From NCBI RefSeq assembly GCF_001922575.1, contig NZ_MRCI01000001.1:1984001-2048000 (forward strand): a stretch of DNA of 64,000 bases, given 5' to 3'. The notes beneath the pieces are model-generated. The model had not been told where the DNA came from and made no database searches. It saw only the letters and a program-made list of their open reading frames with translations. The DNA comes from Neptunomonas phycophila (GTDB taxonomy: Bacteria > Pseudomonadota > Gammaproteobacteria > Pseudomonadales > Balneatricaceae). The position numbers were made by a program, and so were the translations under genes. Within the stretch, counting starts at the first letter, position 1. Each line of letters opens with the position of its first letter. This document shows, one piece after another, positions 1 to 9,380 of the stretch.

Positions 1-2318
1 CGTAAGTTGCTGATCGCTTGTCGTTCATCTTTAGGCAGACGAACATACACGCTCACTTCATCACTGCCTCGCTGTACACGCTGAACTTCAATGCCAAAGA
101 AATTTTGACGCACTTGGCGAATGATATCGCCGCGCGTAAGCCCCAGCGCGTATGCTTGTTGAGTCAACTCTACTTGTAGTTCTTCCTTACCATCTGAGAG
201 GTTGTCGACTATTTCAAATAGCGTGGGGTAGGTTTTTAAGTGAGCTTTTACCTGATCTGCCATGGCCGATAAATCAGCCACATTGCTAGAGCTCATGCGG
301 ATGTCAACAGGGTCGCCCCCGCGACCAAGCTCCGCTCTATAGGTTAAAGATTCAGCCCCAGGCACTGTTCCTATCATTTGCCGCCATTCTTGCACTAAAC
401 GTGTCGTGGTCAATGCCGGATCACGATCCTCTGCTGGTGTTAGTTCAAAACGCACCATGCCGTTTTCAGCACTGCCACCGCGTCCACTCGCTGAAAATAT
501 ATTTTGTACGACACTTTCACCTGTTTCTTCATCACTGTAATCCGCTTTTAACTTACGGGCCGCTTCTACCATTTTAACCACGACACGGTCAGTCACTTCA
601 AAAGGTGTCCCCGCCGGCATTGTGAGTGTAGCCACTGCCGTGTCACTTTGAACCCGCGGGAAAAAAACAAAGCGAGTCCAACCGCTAAAAATCATAGCCA
701 GCGATAACATGAGCACAGCAATAAACAACATCAGAGTTGTTAGGCGATTTTTCAAAGCCACAGCTAACAAAGGGTGATAATAACGGAGAATAAAGGACTC
801 AAACCCGTCCGCAAAGCGGCGCTGAAAACGTGCGAAGCGGCCTTCAGATTGATGTTTACGAATACGTACATGTTTTAAGTGAGCAGGCAGAACCCACTTA
901 GATTCGATTAACGAAAACAACAGAACAGGGATCACAATAAAAGGTAGCTGCGCAAAAATGGGGCCTCGATCCCCTTCCACAAACGCGATCGGTAAAAAGG
1001 CCGCTATGGTTGTTAAGATACCAAAGGTAACAGGCACCGAAACTTCCTGAGTACCTCGTATAGCGGCTTCTAGGCCGCTTTCTGACGTTTTTAGGTGCGT
1101 ATATACATTTTCTCCGGTCACGATGGCATCGTCCACAACCAAACCGAGTACCAATATAAAACCAAATAAGGAGATAATATTTAACGTAATGCCAAACAAA
1201 GGCATCACCAAAAAAGCGCCCATAAAACTAACAGGGATGCCAATAAACACCCAGAAAGCGATGGAGGGCCGCAAGAAAAGCGTGAGCAATAAAAGTACAA
1301 GCACCCCACCCTGACAGGCGTTAACGATTAGCGTTTCTAATCGGCTTTTAACAATTTCGGAATCATCATCCCAAAACGACATTTTTAAACCGTTGGGTAA
1401 CAATGCCTGTTGCTCTGACACATAATCTTTAACTTCATCAGCAACCGTAATCGCACTTTGCTGACCAACTCGGTAAACATCGATCATAGCTGACAAAGAG
1501 CCGTTAAACCGGCTGCGCATTGCACTTTCTTCGAATCCATCATTGACCGTGGCAATGTCACGCAAATACAGCACACTGCCGTCAGCATTGTTCTTTATGA
1601 CCATCGATTCAAACTGGTCGCGGTTGTACGCTTGGCCTTTAGAGCGTATTAAAATTTCTCCGCCATCCGTATCCAAACTACCCGCAGACAAGTCCAGTGA
1701 GCTATTGGCTATTTTATCGGCCACCTCGGACAACGTGAGGTTGTATTCTCGTAAATTATCCTGCGCGATTTCTACGGATATTTCGTAATCTCGCACACCG
1801 TCCAATTCAACCTGGGTAATATTAGGTAAACGTAATAGATCATCACGTACTTTTTCGGCATAGGACCTGAGTTCTTTTTCAGTCAGGTTATCCGAAGACA
1901 AAGCCACACTGATCACTTCCCGCACCCTTGTGGCTAGCGCGACAACGGGTTTTTCGGCATCATCAGGAAAAGAGTTAATTTCATCTACACGAGCTTTAAC
2001 ATCCGCTAATAGCTCCCGAGCGTCATACCCTTTTTCTGCCTCAATAGTGACGGTAGTCCCCCCTTCAACAGAGCGACTGCTTAATTCTTTAACCCCTTCT
2101 AGATCAGATACGGCATCTTCTATACGTGTGGCTAAGCTTAGTTCTGCATCTTCGGGGGTAGCCCCATTGAGACTCACACTTACACTAATGGTATCTGATT
2201 CGAAGCTTGGGAATATTTCTAATGGGATACGAAAATTAAGCGACATTAAGCCCGCAAGGACAATCGATACCATCAATAGGTTGGCCGCTACATGGTTGCG
2301 CGCAAACCAAGCAATCAT
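1..2318 (-). CDS. RND-family efflux permease (AcrB/MexB-like), C-terminal part outside the window
   Basis: Inner-membrane proton-driven pump subunit of a tripartite efflux system. About 772 residues from the N-terminus are visible; the gene runs off the left edge. The N-terminus (MIAWFARNHVAANLLM) is the standard first transmembrane helix, followed by a periplasmic porter region with the typical IPLEIFPSFESD stretch. The central membrane block contains LGLVVDDAIVTGENVY, the RND helix-4 motif with paired aspartates that carry protons, then VPVTFGILTTIAAFLP. The ATG overlaps the stop of the adaptor gene (ATGA), so the two are translationally coupled. The plain N-terminus and the wording of the porter region fit the multidrug (HAE) branch better than the heavy-metal CusA branch. 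Substrate cannot be told from sequence. Confidence 0.93.
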   Translation of the reverse strand, partial: MIAWFARNHVAANLLMVSIVLAGLMSLNFRIPLEIFPSFESDTISVSVSLNGATPEDAELSLATRIEDAVSDLEGVKELSSRSVEGGTTVTIEAEKGYDARELLADVKARVDEINSFPDDAEKPVVALATRVREVISVALSSDNLTEKELRSYAEKVRDDLLRLPNITQVELDGVRDYEISVEIAQDNLREYNLTLSEVADKIANSSLDLSAGSLDTDGGEILIRSKGQAYNRDQFESMVIKNNADGSVLYLRDIATVNDGFEESAMRSRFNGSLSAMIDVYRVGQQSAITVADEVKDYVSEQQALLPNGLKMSFWDDDSEIVKSRLETLIVNACQGGVLVLLLLTLFLRPSIAFWVFIGIPVSFMGAFLVMPLFGITLNIISLFGFILVLGLVVDDAIVTGENVYTHLKTSESGLEAAIRGTQEVSVPVTFGILTTIAAFLPIAFVEGDRGPIFAQLPFIVIPVLLFSLIESKWVLPAHLKHVRIRKHQSEGRFARFQRRFADGFESFILRYYHPLLAVALKNRLTTLMLFIAVLMLSLAMIFSGWTRFVFFPRVQSDTAVATLTMPAGTPFEVTDRVVVKMVEAARKLKADYSDEETGESVVQNIFSASGRGGSAENGMVRFELTPAEDRDPALTTTRLVQEWRQMIGTVPGAESLTYRAELGRGGDPVDIRMSSSNVADLSAMADQVKAHLKTYPTLFEIVDNLSDGKEELQVELTQQAYALGLTRGDIIRQVRQNFFGIEVQRVQRGSDEVSVYVRLPKDERQAISNL

Positions 2319-3553
2319 TGCGCCTGCCCTCCGGTAACGGGCACAGCACTCCGCGCCTCAGGTCTACCACCGGTTTTGTTGGGCCGTGCACCTTCCTGTT
2401 CTTGCGACCTTAACTGAGCGGGAGTCCCGGATATCACTTGGCCCAATGCCGTCGTCACAATGGTGTCGCCTTCAACCAAACCCGAGGCAATAATAGCTTC
2501 TTGTTCATTTTGCCATGCGATACTGACTTCCCGGCGCGTCACTGCATCGTTTTCAAATACATAGACATAGGTACCTTGATAAATAACCCGGTTAGGAATG
2601 ACGATGGCGCGCTCAAGCGTCTTTCCTTGAATCTTTGCTTGTACATACTGGCCAATTTTTAACGGGGTCTTGTCTTCATTACCTTCGCCGTAGGGATCTG
2701 TAATCTGGGCAATCACGTACAATTGGCGGCTATCTTCATCGATTGCACCTTCGGTCATAACAACCTCCCCCTTCCATTCCTCCTTATTAACCAAAGTAGA
2801 AATCAAAGTGACGCTCGGTAAATTGTCCGCCACTTTATCATTAAATCGATAGCGCTCTGGCAAGTCGATGTAGGCCAAATCTCTGGCTTGTAACGGCAGG
2901 CGTACTTCAATTACATCAACAGCATATAAAGTGGCTAATGAGGTACTTGTCGTTATTATTTGCCCTAGCGCTACAGATTTGCTCAATACTCGACCAGCAT
3001 AAGGCGCACGAATGTGTGTGCGCTCAAGGTTTAATTTAGCTTGAGCAACGGCGGCTTTAGCCGAAGCCACCGTTGCTTCGGCTGCTTTCACTTGAGGCGC
3101 CCGCGCCACTAAATCTGGAATTTTTCCACCATTGCCTAAGCGCTTCCAGTCTGCTTTTGCTTGCGCACTGCGTGCTTTTTCTTCACTTAATGTTTGATAG
3201 GCTGTCATTAGTGTGGCTTCTTGCGTCGCCAACTCCGCTTGATAATCGCGGTCGTCGATGCGAAGCAGCTCATCACCTTCTTCAAAAAAACCACCGGCTC
3301 TAAATGCAGGGTTCACCCAAACAACTTGACCTGAAACTTGAGCCAACAGCTCACCCTCAGTGCGGGGCTGTAGCTTACCGTAGCTATCAATAGTAACGGA
3401 GTAAGGCTTAGCGCTTATTGTGTCGACATCAATGCTCAAACTGGCTACCCGTTGCGGAGCTCCTCGCCCAAGCTGTGGTGGATTATTTAAAATAACGTAG
3501 CTAGCAACCCCAGCAACAACAATTAATAAAACAGGTATGATACGCCTGATCAT
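2315..3553 (-). CDS. RND efflux periplasmic adaptor (HlyD/MFP family)
   Basis: Membrane-fusion protein that joins the inner-membrane pump to the outer-membrane channel. It is 412 residues, normal for the family. An N-terminal hydrophobic segment (residues about 4-24, IIPVLLIVVAGVASYVIL) has no lipobox cysteine, so it is probably a membrane anchor. Then come the lipoyl half-motifs (GQVVWVNPAF and APYAGRV), separated by an alpha-hairpin rich in Ala, Gln and Lys (about 100-175), beta-barrel strands, and a Pro/Gly/Arg-rich C-terminal tail. It overlaps both neighbours by 4 bp, which marks one operon: outer-membrane factor, adaptor, permease. Confidence 0.92.
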   Translation of the reverse strand: MIRRIIPVLLIVVAGVASYVILNNPPQLGRGAPQRVASLSIDVDTISAKPYSVTIDSYGKLQPRTEGELLAQVSGQVVWVNPAFRAGGFFEEGDELLRIDDRDYQAELATQEATLMTAYQTLSEEKARSAQAKADWKRLGNGGKIPDLVARAPQVKAAEATVASAKAAVAQAKLNLERTHIRAPYAGRVLSKSVALGQIITTSTSLATLYAVDVIEVRLPLQARDLAYIDLPERYRFNDKVADNLPSVTLISTLVNKEEWKGEVVMTEGAIDEDSRQLYVIAQITDPYGEGNEDKTPLKIGQYVQAKIQGKTLERAIVIPNRVIYQGTYVYVFENDAVTRREVSIAWQNEQEAIIASGLVEGDTIVTTALGQVISGTPAQLRSQEQEGARPNKTGGRPEARSAVPVTGGQAQ

Positions 3554-4983
3554 GAGTGAGGAATCTCCACTTGCGAAGTGTTAACGGGGGTGTGCTCTAC
3601 GGTCAATGACGGATCAAGCTGGCCACCTAAAGCCACCATGAGATCAACCCGATTCTGTAACAATGCACGCCTTAAAGACAAAATATTGGTCTGTGCATCA
3701 AGTGAGCGCCGCTGCGCTTCTAAAACGGTATTGTAGTCCTCAAGCCCTCGCTGGTAGCGCTCAAAAGACAAACTCTCCGCCTGTTTTGCATTGTCCTGAG
3801 CCTCTAAGTACAGGGTGTATTGCTTGCGCAGCGAGCTTTCTGCCGTCAGGGCATTTTCTACTTCAGTAAACGCTGTATAAACCGCATCAAGATAGACCTG
3901 CTCTTGCTCTCGGCGTTGAGAAGCTTTAATTGACTGGTTCGCTTCACGTTGGCCCGCATCAAAAATGGTAGCCGCTAATGACGCTCCCACACTCCACGCT
4001 AGATTACTGCCCACCAAATTCGATAAAGCATCACTGCTACCACCATAACTGCCCGTCAACGTTAAACTAGGGAAGCGTGCACGGTGAGCTGCAGCAAGTG
4101 CTTGATCTGTTGCTAACAAGGTTAACCAACTGGCCTGCAAATCCGGTCTTTGTTTAATAATACTCGCCGGTAAAGGCACATCCGACATCATAGGAATCAA
4201 CGGTAAAGCTTCGTCCGCACCAATAGCCGCATCAGGATAGCGCCCAAGCAACTGCTCCAACGAGCGCTGAGTCTCTTTTAACACCTGCTCTTGCTCTGCC
4301 AAGGCGGCGACTTGAGCGTTTGCGTCATTTCTAGCTAAATACAAATCCAGTGCTTCATAGAGGCCGTTTAGATAACCTGATTCGATGACTTCCAAATCAG
4401 ACTGGAGACTTTGTGAGCGCTCTGTTAGTAAATCGACTAATAACTGAGCTTCTTGAAGCTGAAACCATTGACGGTAAACATCCGCAATCAGCGTTATTTG
4501 CTCTTGATTAAAAGTCGCAACCGCCGCTGCATACTCAAGCTGAGCTTGCTTCTGCGAGGCACTGAGCTCCCCCCAAATATCAACTGACCAACTCGCGTTA
4601 GCACTTAAAGACACGGTGTTACCACTGTCCTCCACACGATCTATACCTGACGTAAGCCCCACCGTTGGAAAACGATCAGCTTTAGCGATACGCAACGCTA
4701 GCTCTGACTGCAGCATTTTCTCCCGGGCCGATGCCAGCGTATGACTATGCGCTAACGCTTCTTGAACTAACGTCAGTAACTGAGGGGTATGCAGCCCAAA
4801 GAAATTAGCCATCTGCGCCTCGGCATCAAGACCTTTGGCACTATCGTGTGCATCAAGCTGCATGCCTTGTGCTGAGGACCATTGCTCAGGTGCGATGGCA
4901 TCAGGCTGAATCGATAAAGGCTGAGGAGCTGCACACCCAACTAGCAGGCTTGCTATTACAGCAGGCCAAACCCGTTTAATCAT
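3550..4983 (-). CDS. Outer-membrane efflux lipoprotein (TolC/NodT/OprM family)
   Basis: Outer-membrane channel of the same efflux pump. The start chosen is the ATG at 4983, because it gives a clean lipoprotein signal (MIKR, a hydrophobic core, then LVGC with Cys at residue 17). An upstream in-frame GTG at 5025 has a plausible AAGGA site but would add 14 residues in front of the signal peptide. From the ATG it is 477 residues. Two repeated outer-membrane-efflux domains rich in Ala, Gln, Leu and Glu form the alpha-barrel; the motif RPDLQASWLTLLATDQALAAA is typical of NodT-type members. The stop overlaps the adaptor start by 4 bp. Confidence 0.92.
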   Translation of the reverse strand: MIKRVWPAVIASLLVGCAAPQPLSIQPDAIAPEQWSSAQGMQLDAHDSAKGLDAEAQMANFFGLHTPQLLTLVQEALAHSHTLASAREKMLQSELALRIAKADRFPTVGLTSGIDRVEDSGNTVSLSANASWSVDIWGELSASQKQAQLEYAAAVATFNQEQITLIADVYRQWFQLQEAQLLVDLLTERSQSLQSDLEVIESGYLNGLYEALDLYLARNDANAQVAALAEQEQVLKETQRSLEQLLGRYPDAAIGADEALPLIPMMSDVPLPASIIKQRPDLQASWLTLLATDQALAAAHRARFPSLTLTGSYGGSSDALSNLVGSNLAWSVGASLAATIFDAGQREANQSIKASQRREQEQVYLDAVYTAFTEVENALTAESSLRKQYTLYLEAQDNAKQAESLSFERYQRGLEDYNTVLEAQRRSLDAQTNILSLRRALLQNRVDLMVALGGQLDPSLTVEHTPVNTSQVEIPHS

Positions 4984-5053
4984 TGTTAGGCTGGGTTGTT
5001 TAAGTAGACAAGGGGGACTTAACACGTAACTAGTTTTCCTTGTTGATACAATA

Positions 5054-5068
5054 TGCTCGCCACGAGCA
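5054..5068. promoter_or_regulatory. 15-bp palindrome upstream of the efflux operon
   Basis: TGCTCG-cca-CGAGCA is a perfect inverted repeat with a 3-bp spacer, 70-85 bp upstream of the outer-membrane-factor ATG, in the 155-198 bp gap that follows the LysR gene. It could be an operator for the efflux promoter or a small RNA hairpin. No T-run follows, so it is not a terminator. The binding protein is unknown; the LysR product encoded next door is one candidate. Confidence 0.3.
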
Positions 5069-5180
5069 CTCAGGTAGAGGCTCCTAATATCACCTTATTT
5101 GATGAAATCTTAAATAAAAAAATGCTTATTTTACATTTCTTTACAAGCGAGATAGAAAACTAGCGGGGATTTACAAGCTA

Positions 5181-6086
5181 TCAGCCATCAATCTGCCATT
5201 GTGCCGGCACCGCTCGACGTACGTAATCAATAAAACTACGAACGCGTTTCGACTTTTGTCCAAAAGGATAAAGAATATAAACATTAAGATCGGGGCCAGA
5301 CCATTGAGTCATACATAATTCGAGCGAGCCCGGGTGATGACGTAACCGCGCTTTGACTAACCAATGTGGCAACAAACCTAAGCCTGTACCTTTAACGATG
5401 GCATCACTTTGAAGTACAAAGCGATCTACTTTTAGGCGAGAGGTCGGCATTTCGATATCATATTCCCCAAGCTCCTTGCTTGAAAACCTAATCACCTTGT
5501 CAGGGTTGCCCATCAAATTAACCCATTTATGCCCCTTTAAATCTCGTGGATGCTGTGGACGACCGCAGCGGGATAAATACTGAGGCTGAGCATAGACACC
5601 TTGTCTTAAAGTGCCTATTAGTTCGGTACGTAAGCTTGTGACAGGCTCCTCTCCTACACATATACCAATCGCATTATTCATTTCAGGATCAATATCTTTA
5701 CTGTACGCCTGAAGCGAAATGTTGACCCCAGTATATTCGGATAAATAGGCAGTGACAGTCGGGCCAAACCAAGAACGCAACAGTGCATCATGACAATACA
5801 GGTTTAACTCCCCTGAAACCTCATGACATAGCTCTTCTAACGCGGTTCGTCCCTGGCAAGCAAGGTTGAGAATGCCTTGGGAATAATCGTGAAAGAGTAA
5901 CCCCGCTTCAGTCGGCAATAAACGGTTAGACTCGCGACGTAATAAAGCTTGATCAAGCCCCTTTTCAAGCTGATGGATACGGCGACTCAGCGTCGACTTA
6001 GGAAGATTTAATAGCTTAGCACTTTGCGTCAAACTGCCTGATTGCATCACTGATGAAAAAGCTTCCAGCTCTTTCAGATCGAACAT
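5181..6086 (-). CDS. LysR-family transcriptional regulator
   Basis: DNA-binding regulator of 301 residues from the ATG at 6086. That start is preferred to an in-frame TTG at 6098 because a GAGG site lies 6 bp before it and because MFDLKELEAF is the canonical LysR opening. The winged helix occupies about residues 1-60 (GSLTQSAKLLNLPKSTLSRR is the recognition helix region), followed by a substrate-binding domain of two lobes. The gene is divergent from the siderophore receptor and lies upstream of the efflux operon on the same strand, so either could be its target. Iron-responsive receptors are usually under Fur or AraC control, which makes the efflux operon slightly more likely. The ligand cannot be predicted. 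Confidence 0.9.
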   Translation of the reverse strand: MFDLKELEAFSSVMQSGSLTQSAKLLNLPKSTLSRRIHQLEKGLDQALLRRESNRLLPTEAGLLFHDYSQGILNLACQGRTALEELCHEVSGELNLYCHDALLRSWFGPTVTAYLSEYTGVNISLQAYSKDIDPEMNNAIGICVGEEPVTSLRTELIGTLRQGVYAQPQYLSRCGRPQHPRDLKGHKWVNLMGNPDKVIRFSSKELGEYDIEMPTSRLKVDRFVLQSDAIVKGTGLGLLPHWLVKARLRHHPGSLELCMTQWSGPDLNVYILYPFGQKSKRVRSFIDYVRRAVPAQWQIDG

Positions 6087-6111
6087 ACCACACCTCAAGT
6101 TTTAGAAAACG

Positions 6112-6124
6112 GAACGCAACGTTC
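6112..6124. promoter_or_regulatory. Small palindrome in the LysR/receptor divergent promoter
   Basis: GAACG-caa-CGTTC is an exact inverted repeat 26 bp upstream of the LysR ATG. LysR proteins typically bind interrupted palindromes in the divergent spacer upstream of their own gene, so this is a candidate autoregulatory site. It is short, and nothing else supports it. Confidence 0.25.
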
Positions 6125-6147
6125 AAGTCTACACCGTGTCAAATATT

Positions 6148-6166
6148 AATGCGAACTATTATCATT
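6148..6166 (+). promoter_or_regulatory. Fur-box-like site upstream of the CirA-like receptor
   Basis: The 19 bp AATGCGAACTATTATCATT agree at about 15 positions with the symmetric Fur-type sequence AATGATAATAATTATCATT, with the right half (ATTATCATT type) intact. The site lies 36-54 bp before the receptor ATG, overlapping where the promoter should be. This fits repression by iron-loaded Fur. Confidence 0.6.
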
Positions 6167-6201
6167 TAGATGCTTTATATATTTTACAACATGGAGACTT
6201 T

Positions 6202-8181
6202 ATGAGCATTGCTACAGGTGTTGAGTACAAACTTAAGCGGACAGGAATTTTTTTAGGTATTAGTATGGCTATAGCTTCTTCAGTAGCTATTGCAGAAGAT
6301 GCCACAAACTTAGATCAGCTCGTTGTAACCGCAACAGGTTACGAACAACAAGCCGCAAGCGCACCTGCGTCCATCAGTGTTATTAGTCGCGACGATATTG
6401 AATCTAAATCCTATACAGATTTAACGGATGCATTACGTAATGTCCCTGGCGTAATTGTCACCGGTGGTGGAGCTGGCGATGGTGGAGTAGATATTAGCTT
6501 ACGAGGCATGCCGGCCAACTACACTCTCATTTTGGTAGATGGTAAGCGCGTCGCAAGCCGAGAGAGCCGCCCTAACGGTAACGCTGGTTACGAAACCGAC
6601 TGGCTCCCACCGCTAGATGCAATCGAACGCATCGAGGTCGTTAAAGGTCCCATGTCCACTCTGTATGGCTCGGATGCCATAGGCGGTGTCATCAACATTA
6701 TTACCCGTAAAACACAAACAGAATGGGCAGGCAGCATTCAGCAAGAAATGACATTCCAAACCCATGATGATTCAGGTAACTATCATCAAACGAGCTTCAA
6801 CGTAACAGGCCCCCTAATGCAAGACACACTAGGCTTGCAGCTTTATGGTCGTAACTATAGCCGCAAAGAAGACAACATATTAAATGGCTACGAAGACAAG
6901 GACCTCAATAGCCTAACCGCAAAACTCACATTTACACCGACAGCCGATCATGATTTTACAGTAGAAGCAGGCCGCACAAACCAGCATCGTGTTTCCTTGA
7001 TGGGTAGAACAGCCGCAAGTGAAGGCTGCCGAGGTGGCTGCACCGATTCAGATACAAAAACAACGCAAGAGCATGTCGCGTTATCGCATACAGGACGCTG
7101 GGAATTAGGTACAACAGACACCTTTGTCCAACGCGAAAAAACCACTAACAAAGGTAGAGATATCAGTATCACAAATACATCGGCTAAAAGTACGTTAGTT
7201 GTTCCATTAAACACTCAAACGTTATCGCTAGGTGTCAATTATGAACATGCAGAACTCAACGACCAAAACTCTAACCAAATTTCTGACCGCACCCAAATCG
7301 AAACCACACAGTGGGCTATTTTCGCAGAAGACGAGTGGTACGCTACTGATGAACTCAGTATCACCGGGGGCGCTCGATTAGACCATAATGAGAATTATGG
7401 CAGCCATGTTAGCCCGCGCATCTATGCTGTTTGGCAAATGACACCCGACTTAATTCTCAAAGGGGGTATATCGGGCGGCTTCCGCTCCCCGAGTCTTCGC
7501 GAAGTAACGGCAGATTGGGGACAAACCAGTCGTGGGGGTGATGTATACGGCAACCCAGATCTAAAACCCGAAACGTCGGTCAGCAAAGAGGTAAGCTTAA
7601 ACTACAGCGGCGCGAATCAGCTTAACGCCTCAATAACGATCTTCCATAACGAGTTTAAAGACAAGATTACTCGTGTTGCTTGCCCTTCCACTATTTGTAC
7701 TGATGGGCCCAACTCATTTGGTTCCGACCCCACTTATCGAATTAACGTAGACGAAGCCATAACCCGCGGTGTAGAAGCCAGCGTTAGCCGCGCGCTCACG
7801 CGTACTATCAATGCAAACGCGAGTTATACCTACACCTATTCAGAGCAGAAAACAGGCGAATATAAAGGCGAACCTCTTACACAGTTACCAAAACACCTTT
7901 TCAGCGCAGGAGTCGATTGGCAAAACAGTGACAAGCTAAATTCATGGGCGCGTATCACCTACCGCGGCAAAGAAAGCCAACCCAATACAGGCCCATCTAC
8001 CAGCGCAATTGTCGCGCCATCCAGCACAATGGTCGATACCGGCTTAGCCTACCAGTTAACACCCGCTTTCACCCTCAAGGCCGGTGTATACAACCTATTT
8101 AACGAGGAAATTATATATGATGAATATGGCTATGTAGCAGACGGGCGGCGCTATACATTTGCGCTCAATTACTCTTTTTAA
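6202..8181 (+). CDS. TonB-dependent catecholate siderophore receptor, CirA-like
   Basis: Outer-membrane receptor importing an iron-siderophore with TonB energy. The start is set at 6202, with GGAG 7 bp upstream and a following signal peptide ending near SVAIAEDATN; an earlier ATG at 6136 would put 22 odd residues before it. It is 659 residues. Domains in order: TonB box region (LDQLVVTATGYE), plug (SIERIEVV-type segment AIERIEVVKGPMSTLYGSDAIGG), 22-strand barrel, and a C-terminal Phe (ALNYSF). Colinear blocks such as SYTLILVDGKR-type and DEYGYVADGRRY closely resemble E. coli CirA. An extracellular-loop pair CRGGC and another pair (CPSTIC) may form disulfides. A facing solute-binding gene and Fur-like sites place it in iron uptake. 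Confidence 0.92.
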   Translation: MSIATGVEYKLKRTGIFLGISMAIASSVAIAEDATNLDQLVVTATGYEQQAASAPASISVISRDDIESKSYTDLTDALRNVPGVIVTGGGAGDGGVDISLRGMPANYTLILVDGKRVASRESRPNGNAGYETDWLPPLDAIERIEVVKGPMSTLYGSDAIGGVINIITRKTQTEWAGSIQQEMTFQTHDDSGNYHQTSFNVTGPLMQDTLGLQLYGRNYSRKEDNILNGYEDKDLNSLTAKLTFTPTADHDFTVEAGRTNQHRVSLMGRTAASEGCRGGCTDSDTKTTQEHVALSHTGRWELGTTDTFVQREKTTNKGRDISITNTSAKSTLVVPLNTQTLSLGVNYEHAELNDQNSNQISDRTQIETTQWAIFAEDEWYATDELSITGGARLDHNENYGSHVSPRIYAVWQMTPDLILKGGISGGFRSPSLREVTADWGQTSRGGDVYGNPDLKPETSVSKEVSLNYSGANQLNASITIFHNEFKDKITRVACPSTICTDGPNSFGSDPTYRINVDEAITRGVEASVSRALTRTINANASYTYTYSEQKTGEYKGEPLTQLPKHLFSAGVDWQNSDKLNSWARITYRGKESQPNTGPSTSAIVAPSSTMVDTGLAYQLTPAFTLKAGVYNLFNEEIIYDEYGYVADGRRYTFALNYSF

Positions 8182-8232
8182 TGGCTTTTTATCCCTTCTC
8201 AAATTGCATTAGCAACGCCACTCGTTAAACAC

Positions 8233-8265
8233 AAAAACCTCTCTTTGATTCAAAGAGAGGTTTTT
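8233..8265. terminator. Bidirectional intrinsic terminator
   Basis: A-rich flank, stem CCTCTCTTTG/CAAAGAGAGG with a short AT loop, and T-rich flank, so it works in both directions. It sits between the convergent receptor gene and the binding-protein gene and can end both transcripts. Confidence 0.9.
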
Positions 8266-8288
8266 GTTACAAGATTATTCGCTATAAC

Positions 8289-9170
8289 TCATAAAGCGTC
8301 GGTTACCTCCTTAACTTGCAGCCTTACGCTTTGCAAACCATTACCTGATAGATACCAGAGCTTAGGGGTTAAGTAGACCACGTTAATTGAAGTCCCGCCC
8401 TTCTCTGATAATTGACCAGTGAACTGGTTAATGTTTAGAGCCTCACCCGTATTTCCGATAGCAGCACTTCTATCAATTATATAAAGGGCATCCGGTCCCA
8501 TCTCTACCATGTTTTCTAAAGTGAGCGGGGTAAAGGTACGCGTACCTCGTGTCTTAGATTTAACATCGGCAGGCAACGCAGGCACACTCAAACCGAGTAA
8601 CTGGGTAATAACTGGCTCATTACGTAACCCAAACGAGCCTTTATTATGCGTTACCACTAAAACACTTGGGTTATCTTTAATTCCACTTTTTTGCGCCAAT
8701 ATATATTTTTGCAGTTGTTCTAAGGCCGCTTCCGACTCTTTCTGGGCATCAAACGTTTCGCTATCAAACAAAGCGGCCACAGACTTCACATTGTTCCTGA
8801 ATGCATCCCAATAGTTCTCTCCAGACACATCTATCTGTTTAACCTCACTGATAGCCTCTAAATCTGCTTTTTTAGCCGCTTGACGCCCAGTAATAAGAAT
8901 GTAGGAAGGTTTTATTCGTGTTAATGCCTCTAAATCAGGATCTTTCAATCCACCTAAATCGGTGTACTGAACATTGTTATACTGTTCTAGATAATCAGGC
9001 AGACCCTGTTTTGGCACTCCCACTACGGATGCTTGTAACCCAAGCGCCGTTAAAGTGTCTAAGCTTCCATGATCAAACACCGCTACAGTGGTGGGTAATT
9101 GATCAGCAACAGTCAACTGAGTAGCCGCCAATAACGCGCCTGCAGCCATAATTTTACGCATATTTATCAT
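8289..9170 (-). CDS. Periplasmic iron-siderophore binding protein (FatB/CeuE/YclQ type)
   Basis: Solute-binding protein of the FepB/FatB class, about 294 residues. The signal peptide is MINMRKIMAAGALLAATQLTVADQ. The ATG at 9170 is preferred; a GTG at 9176 adds two residues. The mature protein begins with the TVAVFDHGSLDTLTALGL stretch, and DPDLEALTRIKPSYILITGRQ is the conserved linker-side motif of this class. It faces the CirA-like receptor and has its own Fur-box-like site. No permease or ATPase gene is adjacent, so it must work with an importer encoded elsewhere. Class-level call is firm; the particular siderophore is unknown. Confidence 0.85.
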   Translation of the reverse strand: MINMRKIMAAGALLAATQLTVADQLPTTVAVFDHGSLDTLTALGLQASVVGVPKQGLPDYLEQYNNVQYTDLGGLKDPDLEALTRIKPSYILITGRQAAKKADLEAISEVKQIDVSGENYWDAFRNNVKSVAALFDSETFDAQKESEAALEQLQKYILAQKSGIKDNPSVLVVTHNKGSFGLRNEPVITQLLGLSVPALPADVKSKTRGTRTFTPLTLENMVEMGPDALYIIDRSAAIGNTGEALNINQFTGQLSEKGGTSINVVYLTPKLWYLSGNGLQSVRLQVKEVTDAL

Positions 9171-9224
9171 TTTCACCGTTACCTACGTATCCATCTATAG
9201 AATAATTGATTCATTATCTTATTT

Positions 9225-9243
9225 GATAATAATTATCATTATC
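9225..9243 (-). promoter_or_regulatory. Near-consensus Fur box upstream of the siderophore-binding protein
   Basis: GATAATAATTATCATTATC matches the classical 19-bp Fur box GATAATGATAATCATTATC at 17 of 19 positions. It lies about 55 bp before the binding-protein start. The flanking sequence at 9209-9219 contains further ATTATC-type hexamers, so overlapping Fur dimers are plausible. Confidence 0.8.
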
Positions 9244-9380
9244 TCATTTTGGGAATACAATTTCGTGAACTAGGACGGGACGATATGTTGCAATACACGC
9301 AACGGACAAACATGTGAACCGTTGAAGCGAAGACGCTATCGAGACGCCGAGCGCGCCCCGATGTAGACATACGAATTAAG

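Noticed and set aside
1930-2337. 135-codon plus-strand frame at the left edge
   Set aside because: Opposite the RND permease, Ser/Ala-rich shadow without domain features.
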